This document shows, one piece after another, positions 26,053-37,019 of a DNA stretch of 64,000 bases (its first letter is position 1; every line of letters starts with the position of its first letter). A program made the translations under genes and the position numbers. The notes below the pieces were generated by a model. That model was given only the letters and a program-made list of their open reading frames with translations, was not told where the DNA came from and did not search any database. This stretch comes from Daphnia carinata. Lineage: Eukaryota; Arthropoda; Branchiopoda; Diplostraca; Daphniidae. The DNA lies in the NCBI RefSeq assembly GCF_022539665.2, contig NC_081333.1, positions 11,778,971 through 11,842,970 on the forward strand, written 5' to 3'.

Positions 26053-28428
26053 AACAGGTTATGAAAATTCTTAAATTTTTCATCCTATTAGTCAATAGTG
26101 GCCAAGTAATTCAATATTTTTAATTCAAGTTGTATGGGGCTAAGGGAACATTAAGTAGCCTTGTCCAGGTAATATGTAAATTTAACAGTCATTACCTGCG
26201 GCACTACTACTTAGCGACCTCGTAACCAAAAGAATATTCTTCGTTTGCTTTTTCCACGCATCTCACCTGTGAAATAAGCGGCCAGATTAACTCTTTGCAA
26301 AGCGATTAAGAGGAAACGAGAGCACATGGAGAACTGTTCGACAGAACCACCGAAAGCAGAATGTGCCACGTTGTCTCTCAATGCTGCCAACTAAAATGAA
26401 GGCGGAATCGTTTTTCACAGGAGAGAGTGATGTACTGGAGCCGCCAATAATGCAATACATGTACGACAGAGAGCCCACAGATGTGTGGTGGCAGTTTGAG
26501 GGTCCGTGCAAGTGTGCATTACTCATCCCCCTGCTTCTGTCCTTTTCCCTCCACTCTCTGTACAATACCGCGCGCGATGTAGCCCACATCAGTTTTAGGC
26601 ATCTCTATATGGTTCATTCCGGCCAAACACCTGCCCCTTTCAACCTCCTCCCTTTTCAGCGGCCTCTCCAACCTCTCTATTTCTCCCCCTTTTCACCCGT
26701 TACAAAAACACATTGACAGTCGTTTTGACCGTTCTTTTGTATTCACGATTAAAAAGACCTATTATACCCCCAACCGAGAGAGAATGCTTTGACTAGGGAT
26801 GGCCAGTTTGCTACTCTCCCTTATCCTATCACGAGTGGTTTTCCGCTTAATTGAATTCCACTTACCATTTTTAAAACTCCAAATGAATAGCTTTTTCTGT
26901 TTTTGCCGTCGATTACGAACGTTTAAAAACACTAGATCGATACTCGTCAAATCTAACGCATTGGCTTTTGGAACCAGTCGTCATCGTTGACGAAAGACTG
27001 AACGTTGCGCAGAATCAATATTATTCGGCACACCTGTACAGGTGTGCGAAGTTGCGAGAGAAAAATGTGTACCCACGTCAACGTCAGAGTAGTTGCATGG
27101 GGAAAAGAAACGGAAAAATATGGAGAGCAGAACATGTGAGCCAACAGCGCTGCTTGTCTGTATATATCGACCGCTCCCCTGCCAAATGAAATCGAATCTA
27201 GGCTCTTTCCCTTTCCCTCAATCATAATCGATAAATAAAACCAACCACAAAAGAAAAAAGAGAAAAAGATTACCCACATCTGCTTGTCCGTCCTTGCTAT
27301 AACGTTTATGTAGTCTCCTGTGTGATACTGCCCAAGTTGCATTTTTGTGAACTTTGCATTGAAAAGATCGTAATCGACTGGGCCGTTGCAACGGTCACAA
27401 AATCCGCTATGAAATGTACGCCCGTGCGTCAAGAGGTCCCCTGTATATGAAGATTGGTTGGAAAGATCGTACGGGGTTTTCAACCACATTTTCATTTGTG
27501 ATAGCAAAGAGTCAGACACTCCAAAGGTCCACTTAACAGGCCTATAGTCATATACTTATTGTTTGTAGCTTACAACTGTTTCGGACGTATAGGATGGGGT
27601 TTAGGTAAACTTTTTTGACTATGTATACAATGGATAATTTTTTTACAGACTAGTCAGATGTTAAATTGAATATTACAAGCATAGTAAGTATGTGGCACGT
27701 TGACGTGCTACCAAAATGGCACCTGGACGCAATTTACACGCATGGAAAATGGCAGTGCGCCATTTATTTTTATATGGTTTAATATGTTGCTATATTAAAA
27801 AAGAGACAGCAGTTGGTGATAACCCCTAATTTTTACAGTTGTAAAGTACAGTATATCACATTTCTTTTGACAATAGGTTCTTACCGTGCAACAAACGGGG
27901 TGAAATACTAACCTCATTAAACGCAAGCGATATTGAATACAAACTAGCTGTTTTGTTCTCTATTGTGACGCTTTACTTAGCAAATGAAAATAGCCTGTCA
28001 AATCTATTCTATTATGCATAGACAGTATGACAAGCAACACTATGGTACGTAGCAGTGTTTGAATTGCGGTCAATTGGAAATCGGAAAGGGAAATCGTTCG
28101 CCTTTTTAGCAAGCAACCTATGCCTGCTCGCCTGAAAATTTAAAAATGGAAATCCGTAGACTGAGCTGCTATTCAATTCGAAAACAAACTTTCGTTTTAT
28201 CAATGAAAATTGGAACAAATCTCTGTAAATCAAACAATGCCTAATTAAATAAGAAATAGGAATCAGATGATCTGCTAAGTTTTCCGCGATATCTTTTTGA
28301 ATTACCGATTGCGCTTTCTCCCACCTTACTGGTGGGTATGCTGTAGTCGTTGTGTAACAAAGCAAATGGGGGAAAGTGCTATGCCTTGAATCAGTTTACC
28401 GTCTACTGGATGCAAACGAATGAAACTC
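26053..28428. other. Mostly non-coding region between XPNPEP1 and the glycine-rich gene
   Basis: No complete gene can be supported. A possible minus-strand exon lies at about 27,275-27,541 and is listed separately. Several open frames (26363-26716 +, 28012-28365 -) lack domains, splice partners or coding-like composition. The rest is AT-rich. Confidence 0.35.
27275..27541 (-). other. Candidate protein-coding exon, function unknown
   Basis: A minus-strand open stretch between an actatag acceptor and a GG|GTAATC donor encodes a coding-like sequence beginning PVKWTFGVSDSLLSQMKMW. It later holds a FCDRCNGPVDYDLF segment with a CxxC pair and ends near IARTDKQMW. I found no convincing neighbouring exon. 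It could be part of an unannotated gene, a relic exon or chance. Confidence 0.25.
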
Positions 28429-28468
28429 TATTTAAACGTTCTGCAAATTGGGTCTATCATTATTCAGT
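28429..28468 (+). promoter_or_regulatory. Core promoter of the glycine-rich gene (TATA plus Inr)
   Basis: TATTTAAA at 28429-28436 is followed by an arthropod-type initiator TCAGT at 28464-28468, just upstream of the ATG at 28503. The TATA-Inr spacing is slightly longer than usual. Confidence 0.45.
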
Positions 28469-28502
28469 GCTCACTTGCAATTCGAGATACACAATCTTCA
28501 TT

Positions 28503-29162
28503 ATGGTTGCCAGGAATACCACAATCGTTTGCCTTGTAAGTATTCTTCAAATCTATTAATTAATACACTACTAAATAATTTTTAATCAAATTAACTGCGG
28601 TGACTAAGAGAATTTTCTGTTCGTTCAGGCTGTCGTTCTTTGCTTGGCTTGTGCAGTGCAAGCCGGTACTCCTCTTGTTGGATATGGAAGTAACACCTTT
28701 AACGAAATCTTTTCCACTGGATTCCAGAATGGTCTAGGAGGCTATGGAGCTGGGTAATACCACATCTGATTACTGCAAACATTAAAAGTTTAAAATTACC
28801 GATACTTTTATCCCCTTACACCTTTTTTAGCACCGTTGCCGGAGCCATTGGCGCCTACGGTCAGTTCACTGGCATTGGAACTGTCGGAATTGGTAAGCAA
28901 CAACAACAACAAAAATTTTTTTCATGCCAAAATTTTGAGAATCTAACACAACTTATTCCTATCTAGGCCAAGCTCTTACAGCAGGAAAAGGTTACAACCC
29001 CACAGCTGGCGGTGGTAATGATCCCACCTTTGTTTCCCAACTTAGCTTATATAGCTTGTTAATGTCAGGATTTATTTTTTAATGTTCTAATACTATTTTT
29101 TAGGTTCCGGTGGCAGCGGATTTGGCGGCTTTGGACCAGGACAGACTGGTAGCTACCATTAA
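28503..29162 (+). CDS. Small secreted glycine-rich protein
   Basis: Five short exons join in frame: 28503-28535, 28629-28753, 28831-28892, 28967-29014 and 29104-29162, giving 108 residues. The N-terminus (NTTIVCLAVVLCLACAVQA) is a strong signal peptide with likely cleavage after VQA. The mature part of about 85 residues is rich in Gly, Tyr, Phe and Ala (GFQNGLGGYGAG, GAIGAYGQFTGIG, GSGFGGFGPG), with no Cys and no recognised domain. This composition fits arthropod structural or cuticle-associated secreted proteins, or glycine-rich antimicrobial peptides; the sequence alone does not decide. A TATA-containing promoter lies just upstream and AATAAA at 29446, so it looks like a complete, expressed, possibly tissue-specific gene. 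Confidence 0.78.
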
Positions 29163-29445
29163 ACTGATGGGCGACAGTTTTCGGAAATGACCACACATTG
29201 CGAGTGCAATTGACACACACTTTTGCCATGTTTCACTTTCCCATCACAGTGCATCACTTGTTAGAACTACTTTTTTTTTAAATCCCAGATTTGTTTCTAT
29301 CTCAAGCTCTTGTGCTGGATATAGGGTTTGAACAGATTTCAAAATTACCGCGACTTTAGCCTGGAATGCACTTTCAAATTCAATATACTAGCCTAATTTA
29401 AACAACCACAGTTTCAATTTGAACAATTTATTTCTATATTCTTGC

Positions 29446-29451
29446 AATAAA
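29446..29451 (+). terminator. AATAAA polyadenylation signal for the glycine-rich gene
   Basis: A canonical AATAAA lies 284 bp after the stop codon and before the cyclin H start. Confidence 0.5.
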
Positions 29452-29651
29452 CTAACATTTCAGAATGCAATGTTTTCGACGAATATTCAAAAACGTTGCG
29501 CCAATTGCCAATTAGTCTGGAAGGGCCATCTTAACGATTGTCTTGGCAACAAAGCGTCATAGCAGACTAAACGATCTAGTGTCTAAATTTTCGAAAAAGA
29601 AAGAATCATATTGATTTTGCGCATGGTGTCTAACATTTGGAAAAGTTCAGT

Positions 29652-31021
29652 ATGTTTGCAACAAGCACCCAAAGGCATTTTTGGATGTTTAAAGATGAAA
29701 CTGATGTTTCAAATGCCAGACTTAGTGCAAACATTAAATACATTTCCAGTAGAGGGAGACACATGACAGTAAGTGGTTTGTATTTTCAGCAGATGCCAAG
29801 GCTATCATCGTCTTTTGATTAACAGGTTGCAGAGCGAGAAACACATTTCTTGAATGTTGTCGAGGAAAAAAGTTTGATTATGAGTTATGAATACCAGCTG
29901 AGGGACTTCTGCAGAAAATTCCATCCCCCCATGCCCCGCTACGTCATAGGAACAGCCTTACACTACCTCAAACGTTTTTATGTGAATAACTCTGTGATGG
30001 ACTACCCACCAAAAGAAATCCTGTAAGTAGTTGGTGATTTATGTAATTTTTTTTGTCACTGCTGACCTAGTTTTACAGTGTTACCTGTGTTTACTTGGCC
30101 TGCAAAGTTGAAGAGTTCAATGTTTCCATGGATCAGTTTGTTGGAAATTTAAAAGGAGACAGAGAAAAGGCTGCAACCATCATTTTGAATAATGAACTAC
30201 TTCTAATGCAACAACTTGACTATCAACTGACTGTTCACAATCCATTCCGACCGTAAGTGTTTTCATTGCAATTCCTTTCATTCACATCCATTTAATCTAA
30301 AACTTCATAGACTTGAAGGTTTGATGATTGACATGAAGACACGTTTCCCAACCTTCAGTGATCCTGAGAGATTGCGGCCAGGAATCGATGAATTTCTCGA
30401 ACAAGTTTTTTATACTGATGCTATACTGATCTACTCCCCATCTCAAATATCTCTTGCAGCAATTATTCACTCAGCGAGTACGTCGAAAGAAAATGTGGAT
30501 GAATACATTACAAAAATTCTTTTTTCGGAAGATCAAAAGCGTTTATTAAATCTCATAGAAGCCGTGAAAAGTAAGAATTTTTACTTTATGTTGGGCTTGT
30601 GAATGGAATTTCAAATTTAACTTAAGTTTTATTTAGTTTCTGATTTATTTTCGTTTTCCATGCCTGTGCCAAAACCGAGTTTCGCTGTTTGTCTGAATGG
30701 CTTTTATTTACTTCTTGTAGAAATCCGTGTAATGGTGCGGAACGTCCAACTACCTCACCGTGATACAATCAAAGCTTTGGAAAAGAAGCTTGCACTGTGC
30801 TGCAACCCTGATAATAATAGTGAAAGCCCGGCGTAATGCTATAGAGAAATATAAATGTTTTTCACTACGTGAATATATTTTTGGTTTACTTTAGGTTTAA
30901 AAAGAGAATGAAGCAGTCTTTCGAGGAAGAGGAATCTTTTGAAGATGGGCAATATCCGTCCGCGAGCTCAGATCAAGTTCGCAACATGTTGATGGGTTTA
31001 TCCGAAATGGGCAAGATATGA
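29652..31021 (+). CDS. CCNH: Cyclin H (CDK-activating kinase / TFIIH subunit)
   Basis: Cyclin H activates CDK7 in the CAK complex, which phosphorylates cell-cycle CDKs and, within TFIIH, the RNA polymerase II tail. Six exons join in frame: 29652-29768, 29826-30022, 30079-30252, 30311-30570, 30721-30832 and 30895-31021, giving 328 residues (human 323). Conserved features are the N-terminus STQRHFWMF, the first cyclin box ([55 protein letters not shown]) and the second cyclin fold ([17 protein letters not shown]). A charged tail follows ([16 protein letters not shown]). I chose the ATG at 29652 because it aligns with the human start. Confidence 0.96.
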
Positions 31022-31829
31022 ACGCATCCCTCGTGCGTTAGCATTTCCACTCATGTTTGAACATCGTGAAATGTTTAGAATGAATGTTTTTTGCTTACCT
31101 ATTTTTTTCGATTTGATATCTGTGAATATCTGTCGAATTATTGTACGTGGCGATGACCCATGCTGTACATTGAATCAATGCCCATGCCACCGCGCACTAT
31201 TTACCCAAGCCTGCTGGCTGAATTGAAATACATGAACTTGAATGAATGCTAACATATTCGATGGTGTGATTACATGCCTTTAAACAGCATGACTTCGAAG
31301 CAGTTGGTACCATCGACTCCAAACAATGTTTTCTTTGACTACGCAAACTTTGACGTTGACTGCACAAACTCAAGTTTTACATACTATTGAATCAGTAAAG
31401 CAACCGGTGCGGATTAATCAAGCGTAACGTTCAGGAAGTTAGATAATATACTATACTCAGAATAACTCTCGAAAAGCCAATGAAGTTGAAATCGTGACAT
31501 AACTGATAGCATCCATGGGAGATCATGATGTAAGATGCAATTCGTTCCCGTGAAGAGTTTGTGGAACATGACGAATCAACGCAAGCTATGGAATTCAACA
31601 TATTTTATAAAGGGTAGGGGTGGAATCCAGATAAAATCGGTTATCGAAATATATGGATGTATGATCAATCAAGCGTTTTTTTATACCTATACTAGCTACT
31701 TACCCGCACAGAATTCGTTTGAATACCGTATCTTCAAACAGTGCGTGAATTTTCAGACAAAAGTCTAGATGGCGTGACGAACGGGTTTGAAAACTATTTT
31801 AAATCCGTTTCATTTCCGACTTGTTTAGC
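31022..31829. other. Non-coding region after cyclin H
   Basis: This is the 3' flank of cyclin H and AT-rich DNA leading into the repeat block. No gene or strong motif is seen. Confidence 0.35.
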
Positions 31830-32740
31830 AAAAAGTCGAGCTTAAAAAATGTCGGGCTTAATTCCGGGTACAAGCCAGATGCAGCGCTGGCGTGCTACAG
31901 CACATTTATTGGGTATACTTCAAAAACGGCTTATTTGACGAAAAAACGAACCATATTGGGGAAACCAGCAGTAAATTTTGAGTATAATGTGAGATTTTCA
32001 ACGAATTTCAAGAGATTTTGTTTTCTGCTGATTTTGACAAAAGTGAGAAGGCTATAAGCCTTCCCACTTTTTCATTTTTGGCTAAAAATTACATTTGGTT
32101 GAAACTACCTCATTTCGATTCAAAATTTAACGAGGATCACGAATATTGACTTTATTTTTACGTGAAACTTGCGGTTTTTCAGAAAACGGGTTAACAAAGA
32201 TGTCGCGCTAGCATGTTCCAGCGCTAGGGCGCTACATCATATTTATTCGGTCTATTTCAAAAGCAATTGATTTGACGAAAAAACGTCTAGTTTTTTCGTT
32301 TTTTCTGAATCAGCATTAAATTTGGAGTATACTGTATGATTTTTAAAGAATTTCATTTTTATATATAGCCTCCTCACTTTTTCATTTTTCGTTAAATCCA
32401 AAACATACATGAAAATCCACGGTTTTAATTCAAAATGAAACGAGGGTCACAAAAATCAAGTTTATTTTTACGCCAGGCTTATAGTTTAAAAAAAAAATGT
32501 AGAAAACACACGAAAAAGTTGTTGGGATAACATACGTTTGTACGGAATTTGATACACTCTTATTAGGCAAACACTTCTCCGGTTTAACATTTATTTCAAT
32601 TATTTGATAAATTATTTTACTAAAACATTAGTCTTGCTTCAAAATCAAAATCAAAGTAAAAATTTTAAAGTCGGTTTTTTTCACGAAAAAGTCGGCCGTA
32701 ACAAAATAAGCCCGACAAAATAATAAGCCCGACTTTTTTT
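31830..32740. mobile_element. Apparent non-autonomous element with inverted terminal repeats (~0.9 kb)
   Basis: The left end reads AAAAAGTCGAGCTTA (31830-31844) followed by GTCGGGCTTA (31851-31860). The right end carries TAAGCCCGAC twice (32707-32716 and 32724-32733) followed by T7, so the two ends are inverted copies with a doubled 10-bp unit. No transposase frame lies between them, so any element would be non-autonomous. I could not identify a clear target-site duplication. The interior consists of diverged copies of the unit described in the next entry. Confidence 0.5.
32039..32071. repeat. Hairpin in repeat unit 1
   Basis: AAAAGTGAGAAGGCT and AGCCTTCCCACTTTT form 15-bp arms with one mismatch and a 3-base loop. 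Confidence 0.6.
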
Positions 32741-33056
32741 CATTTTTTGGCCAACTACGAAATATAGTTAAAAATATATGAATTCGATTTAGAATAGATG
32801 AAGAATCACGAATATCGAATTTATTTTTACGTGAAAGTGACGGTTTTTCAAATAAAGATTTGAAAAACGGGTTAACATTTGTTGCGCTAGCACGTTCCAG
32901 CGCTAGTATGCTAAATCACATTTATTCGGTATATTTCAAATGTAGTCGATATGACGAAAAAACTAATCATATTTTCTGAATCAGCATTAAATTCAGGGTA
33001 TATTGTGTGATTTTCAGCGTATTCCAAGAGATTTCGGATTTTTTGCTGGTTTTGAT

Positions 33057-33090
33057 AAAAGTGAGAAGGTATATATGCCTTCTCACTTTT
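33057..33090. repeat. Perfect 13-bp hairpin in a later repeat unit
   Basis: AAAAGTGAGAAGG (33057-33069) and CCTTCTCACTTTT (33078-33090) are perfect inverted copies around an 8-base AT-rich loop. The hairpin is retained between diverged units. Confidence 0.65.
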
Positions 33091-34173
33091 CCATTTTTGG
33101 CTAAAATTTAGATATCGTTTGAAATACATGATTTCGATTCGAAATTGAACGGGAATCACGAATATTTAGTTTATTTAGACGTAAATGTGGCCTTTTTCTT
33201 TAGTTATTTCAATTCAAAGTAGTTATAGTCTAAAACCACTTTCATTCGGCTTTACCGCTTTTTCATTTTTCGATAAATTTTAAATATAGTTAAAAACATG
33301 TTGATTCAAAATTAAACGAGGTCACGGAAATCGACTTTATTTTTACGTGAAAATTGTTTTAAGTGTTAAAGTATTTTGCAATTACGGCTAACAGAGGTTT
33401 CCGGTCCAATCCCAAAGGGAGACATTGTTCTACCATAAGTCAGGCAGTAGGTGAGAGATGGCTATCTCTTTCAAATCTCATTCGTACTCCACTGAAAGAC
33501 GCAGTTGAAACTTCATAGATTTGTAAGAAAAGCGGGAATTTTCGGCACTCGGAATCTTAAGTGATTTGTATTGTAACACTTAGCCTGAAATCTTCTTTCT
33601 CTAATCTAGTTGAAACTACTTAATATACGCTTAAGAGCGTTAACAAAAAAGAAAAAAGATGTCACATTAAATTTTGAGAACAGCATGAACGCCAGATCTT
33701 ATGACTGATCATTGGATGTTGTAACCTTATCACACGCTGATCAACCCGAACCCGAAAACCGAACTTATTGCAGCGGCACGTGAGCTCTTGTGACAACAAA
33801 GTTTTAACGGTCAACCGCTTATCAATAGGATGCGATCTCGCGTCATATTTTAATACCTCGGGTTCTCTCACTCGAAAAAGAAAATCACTTTGGACCTTTT
33901 TTTTTCCCTCTCTTTCCCTTGTTTTTCTATCTGTGAATTTAGAAAATGCTGTGGCACGCATCAGCTGACGGTTACTCAACAATCTAGAAAGAAAAACCAA
34001 TAGATTTGAGACTTTAGAGGACCTTGTCTGCCTGGCCGAAAATGAAAATTTGCAGCGAAAAAGTAAAGAAAAATAAGAAATTCTTTTGTCGTGACCATCC
34101 ACTACGTCAGCTGTGATCATGTTGTGCCTGTCAGCATGTGATCTCTCGATGGTTCAAGCTGCCGCTATTCTGT

Positions 34174-34250
34174 TATTTTACGAACGTTATGAATCACTTT
34201 TATTGAGCCTGTCAAGCGTTCTGACAGATTTCGATTCATAACGTAAAATA
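34174..34250. repeat. Nested stem-loop, ~77 nt
   Basis: The outer arms are 34174-34195 (TATTTTACG, four unpaired bases, TTATGAATC) and 34233-34250 (GATTCATAACGTAAAATA). Inside lies a second inverted pair, CTGTCA (34209-34214) and TGACAG (34222-34227). The fold is like a small RNA hairpin or a tiny palindromic element. No open frame overlaps it convincingly. Confidence 0.5.
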
Positions 34251-34802
34251 CTTCAAACCTTTCCTTCGTTTTTTTTTTTTTTTTAAATCTTGGGTTTTTT
34301 GACATGTTTCCTTTTTTTTAAGGAAAATTGACTGGAACCCAACAATAATTTGCCTTTAATCAGAGCCAGAATACTGTGCGCACTGACTCCAGATGTGATC
34401 CGGAATGAAGTGTGTGTACCTAAGTTTTTTCGCTTCCCTTTTTTTTTTTTCTTTTCATTTATTTTATTTTGTTTAACATTTTCACCGCACGCAAGTTTTT
34501 CAGAGAATCGTAGCGACGACAGCTGAACGTGCTCTAAAACTTGAGTGCTAATGGGTTCTGTCCTGGGCTGGAAATTTCTCCAGACGATACGACTTACGAG
34601 TACCGCTCCAGTCATTATTCGTGTGTACATATCGTTAGGACTTTTTTTTCTTCGAGTTTGGCGGTCGAGCCGTCGCGCAATATCTGCAAAAGTGGCTACT
34701 ACTACTGGCAGGGGGCGTCCGATGGTATCCTTACATCATCGTGAAGCAAAAAAAAAAAAAAAAAAAAAATCTTTCCCGCGCCTAAAACTCGTTTTAGTTT
34801 TC

Positions 34803-34809
<7 letters not shown>

Positions 34810-34834
<25 letters not shown>
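34810..34834. repeat. CT dinucleotide array
   Basis: An uninterrupted (CT)n microsatellite of about 12 units, visible directly. Confidence 0.85.
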
Positions 34835-35895
34835 TTCATTCTTTTGTTTTACGATCACTTCTGGGATGGCCCGACGGGCGGACAGATACCGTTTTCCGAG
34901 TCTCTTTTGTTTCACCAGTCGGGCAATAAAATAAAAAAAAAAAGAAAGGTACTCTGGCTGTGCAGCATTTCCCAAGCTTATATGCATTATTCTTTACTCC
35001 CCCACTTGCACCCATCCACCCACCGATGGACAAATTGTCCGAGTTTTTCGGTGTTTGTGTTTTTTTTTTTTTTATTTTTGTCTTAACTTAATTCTTGTTT
35101 AGAGAGTGGAAACGTGTGGGTGGAGAACAAATCCCGAAAAGCCGCCGAAGATTACAAAGAACTTATCATCTTGACTGATTGCACAGCGTGGCATATAGCC
35201 GCCATTCCCGGGCAGAGTAATCGTTATGTTTTTGTTTTTTTCTACGCTCATCAAATTGCTGCTGTCGTTCTATTACTTTACGTTTCTTGCAGTGGCCTAC
35301 GAGCTTTTTAATCGAGGCTATAGCGCACCGTTCGGTACGTTTGCTATTTTTATACAAGTCATACACAACAGCAGTTGGACGTTGTATACGAAAGCCAAAA
35401 AGGTTTGCGACTGAGCCAAAACAACACACACATAGAAAAGAAATTATCTGAAACTATAGAGTGTACAGAAAAAGCATTCAGTGTAAATATAGAAACTACA
35501 TGAGCTTCGGTGTTGAGTGTGACGCCATAAAGTTGAGTGCGTGCGACATGAAATTGTTGTTTATTTACAGTCCCCTGTAGGTGTACCATTCGCTCGTCAT
35601 CCACCGAAAAGCAAAGCGATCCCCACGTTCCATCCACCGTCTGCCCACTGGCCTGATTGCTTGAACGGACCGATTGAACTTGCCATATTTAACCGATGGA
35701 GAAGTTGACTAGAAAGCAAAGGCCATTTTTACCGCAGCACTCAATCGAGAGTATACTTTTTGTTGATGTTTTGTTATTGCTGGAACGAAGAAGCCAAAGT
35801 GTCGGTGCAATGAGTACGTCGACAACAGCTGTCTCCCAATCTGCTGGTGCATGCAAACTCATCGTGCCACGGAAGTTGGTTCAGTTGAACTTATT

Positions 35896-35927
<32 letters not shown>

Positions 35928-36996
35928 GGGCCTTCAATAACATGCGGTACATCCTACGCCGCACTGCTCAGCAGATGAAAGTGCTTTCAAAATCATACGT
36001 ATAGCTTAACGATATAGCATAGCAACCACTGACCGCTAGATATTGGAAAGGAGTCGTAAATACAGCACGAAATGTTGAGCCCCCAACGAAAAACGTTTCA
36101 CACGAATCAAGGGCCTTATACAATCGACATGTCAATGGCCCACGATCTTTATGTACGCACGAGAAAGAAAAATAAAAATTCACGAATCACGATACAAGCG
36201 ACGATGGCCTTGCGGGTGTCAGTCGTTACGCGAAATCAGTTTAAGTAGCAACAGAATCCCGTTCGTGACTCGTGTACCTTCTAGGATATAGTGTGAAATT
36301 ACCGGCGTCGATGCGCATAGCACTGGCTGGAAGGTAGTCAACATTATTAAAGCATAAACGCGGGGTATTTTTTTTTGAAATGCCGCTGGAACAGCCACCG
36401 AGAAATCATGATGATGATGTCGACTGCTGTGCTATTTGATAATGCGGGTCTCACATGACGACTGTGCGCACGCACGCGCGCTGGGCGGCCAGTTCAATTT
36501 TCCGCGTAGTCAATGCCGATTGGCTGATGGGTATGTAGACTAGTTTTACGATGTCTTTGGCTTTTCCTTCTTGCCTTTTCACCCTGCTGTTTGAACTTTT
36601 ATACTCGAGGAATGCTTACCTTCGTGATAAAACTAAACAGCATTCTATCCGCAATCGTCTTCCGTCAGTTAGCGTGCTTTCGGAAATTTATTCTCATTGA
36701 TATTGATACATTTCGATTAGTATTGTCGCCGTATCGAGAGACCCCCCTGAAAAGGAAACAGTATATCATTATCATTCGTGCGATCTACGCAAACAATAGT
36801 CTTACTCCACTTTTAACGAACACGTACGCATTGTTTTTATCCGGTACATGTGATGGCGTAAAAAAAAAATAAGCCAGTCGACGGTAAACCGCCACGACAT
36901 TAACAATTCATCTGCGAACCATCAGTGCTTGTATCTATATTGGCTTTTGCTAGTTTCTATCGCGTCTTTGGCATCTCCCCTTATTTTATTGCATGA

Positions 36997-37019
36997 GGGG
37001 GGGGGGGGGAGGGCGGGGG
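36997..37019 (+). repeat. Poly-G tract with G-quadruplex potential
   Basis: Thirteen G, then A, GGG, C and GGGGG. Four or more G-runs with short loops meet the usual G-quadruplex pattern. Confidence 0.7.

Larger units (their letters stand above)
31860..33360. repeat. Diverged ~330 bp repeat units with internal hairpins
   Basis: Landmarks recur in the same order: a GCGCTAG/CGTTCCAGCGCTAG segment, CATATTTATTCGGT, TTTGACGAAAAAAC, AATCAGCATTAAATT, an AAAAGTGAGAAGG hairpin, CACTTTTTCATTTTT, and TTTATTTTTACGTGAAA. Units start near 31,860, 32,191 and 32,881, with partial units near 32,735-32,880 and 33,235-33,360. The array runs past the right inverted repeat, so array and element overlap. Confidence 0.6.

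Noticed and set aside
26363-26716. 117-codon plus-strand open frame
   Set aside because: Low-complexity C-terminal part, no domain and no splice or promoter context.
28012-28365. 117-codon minus-strand open frame
   Set aside because: No recognisable family, and it runs into the promoter region of the glycine-rich gene on the other strand.
31860-33360. CRISPR array
   Set aside because: The repeats are long, diverged and have no regular short-repeat/spacer pattern, and the context is animal nuclear DNA.
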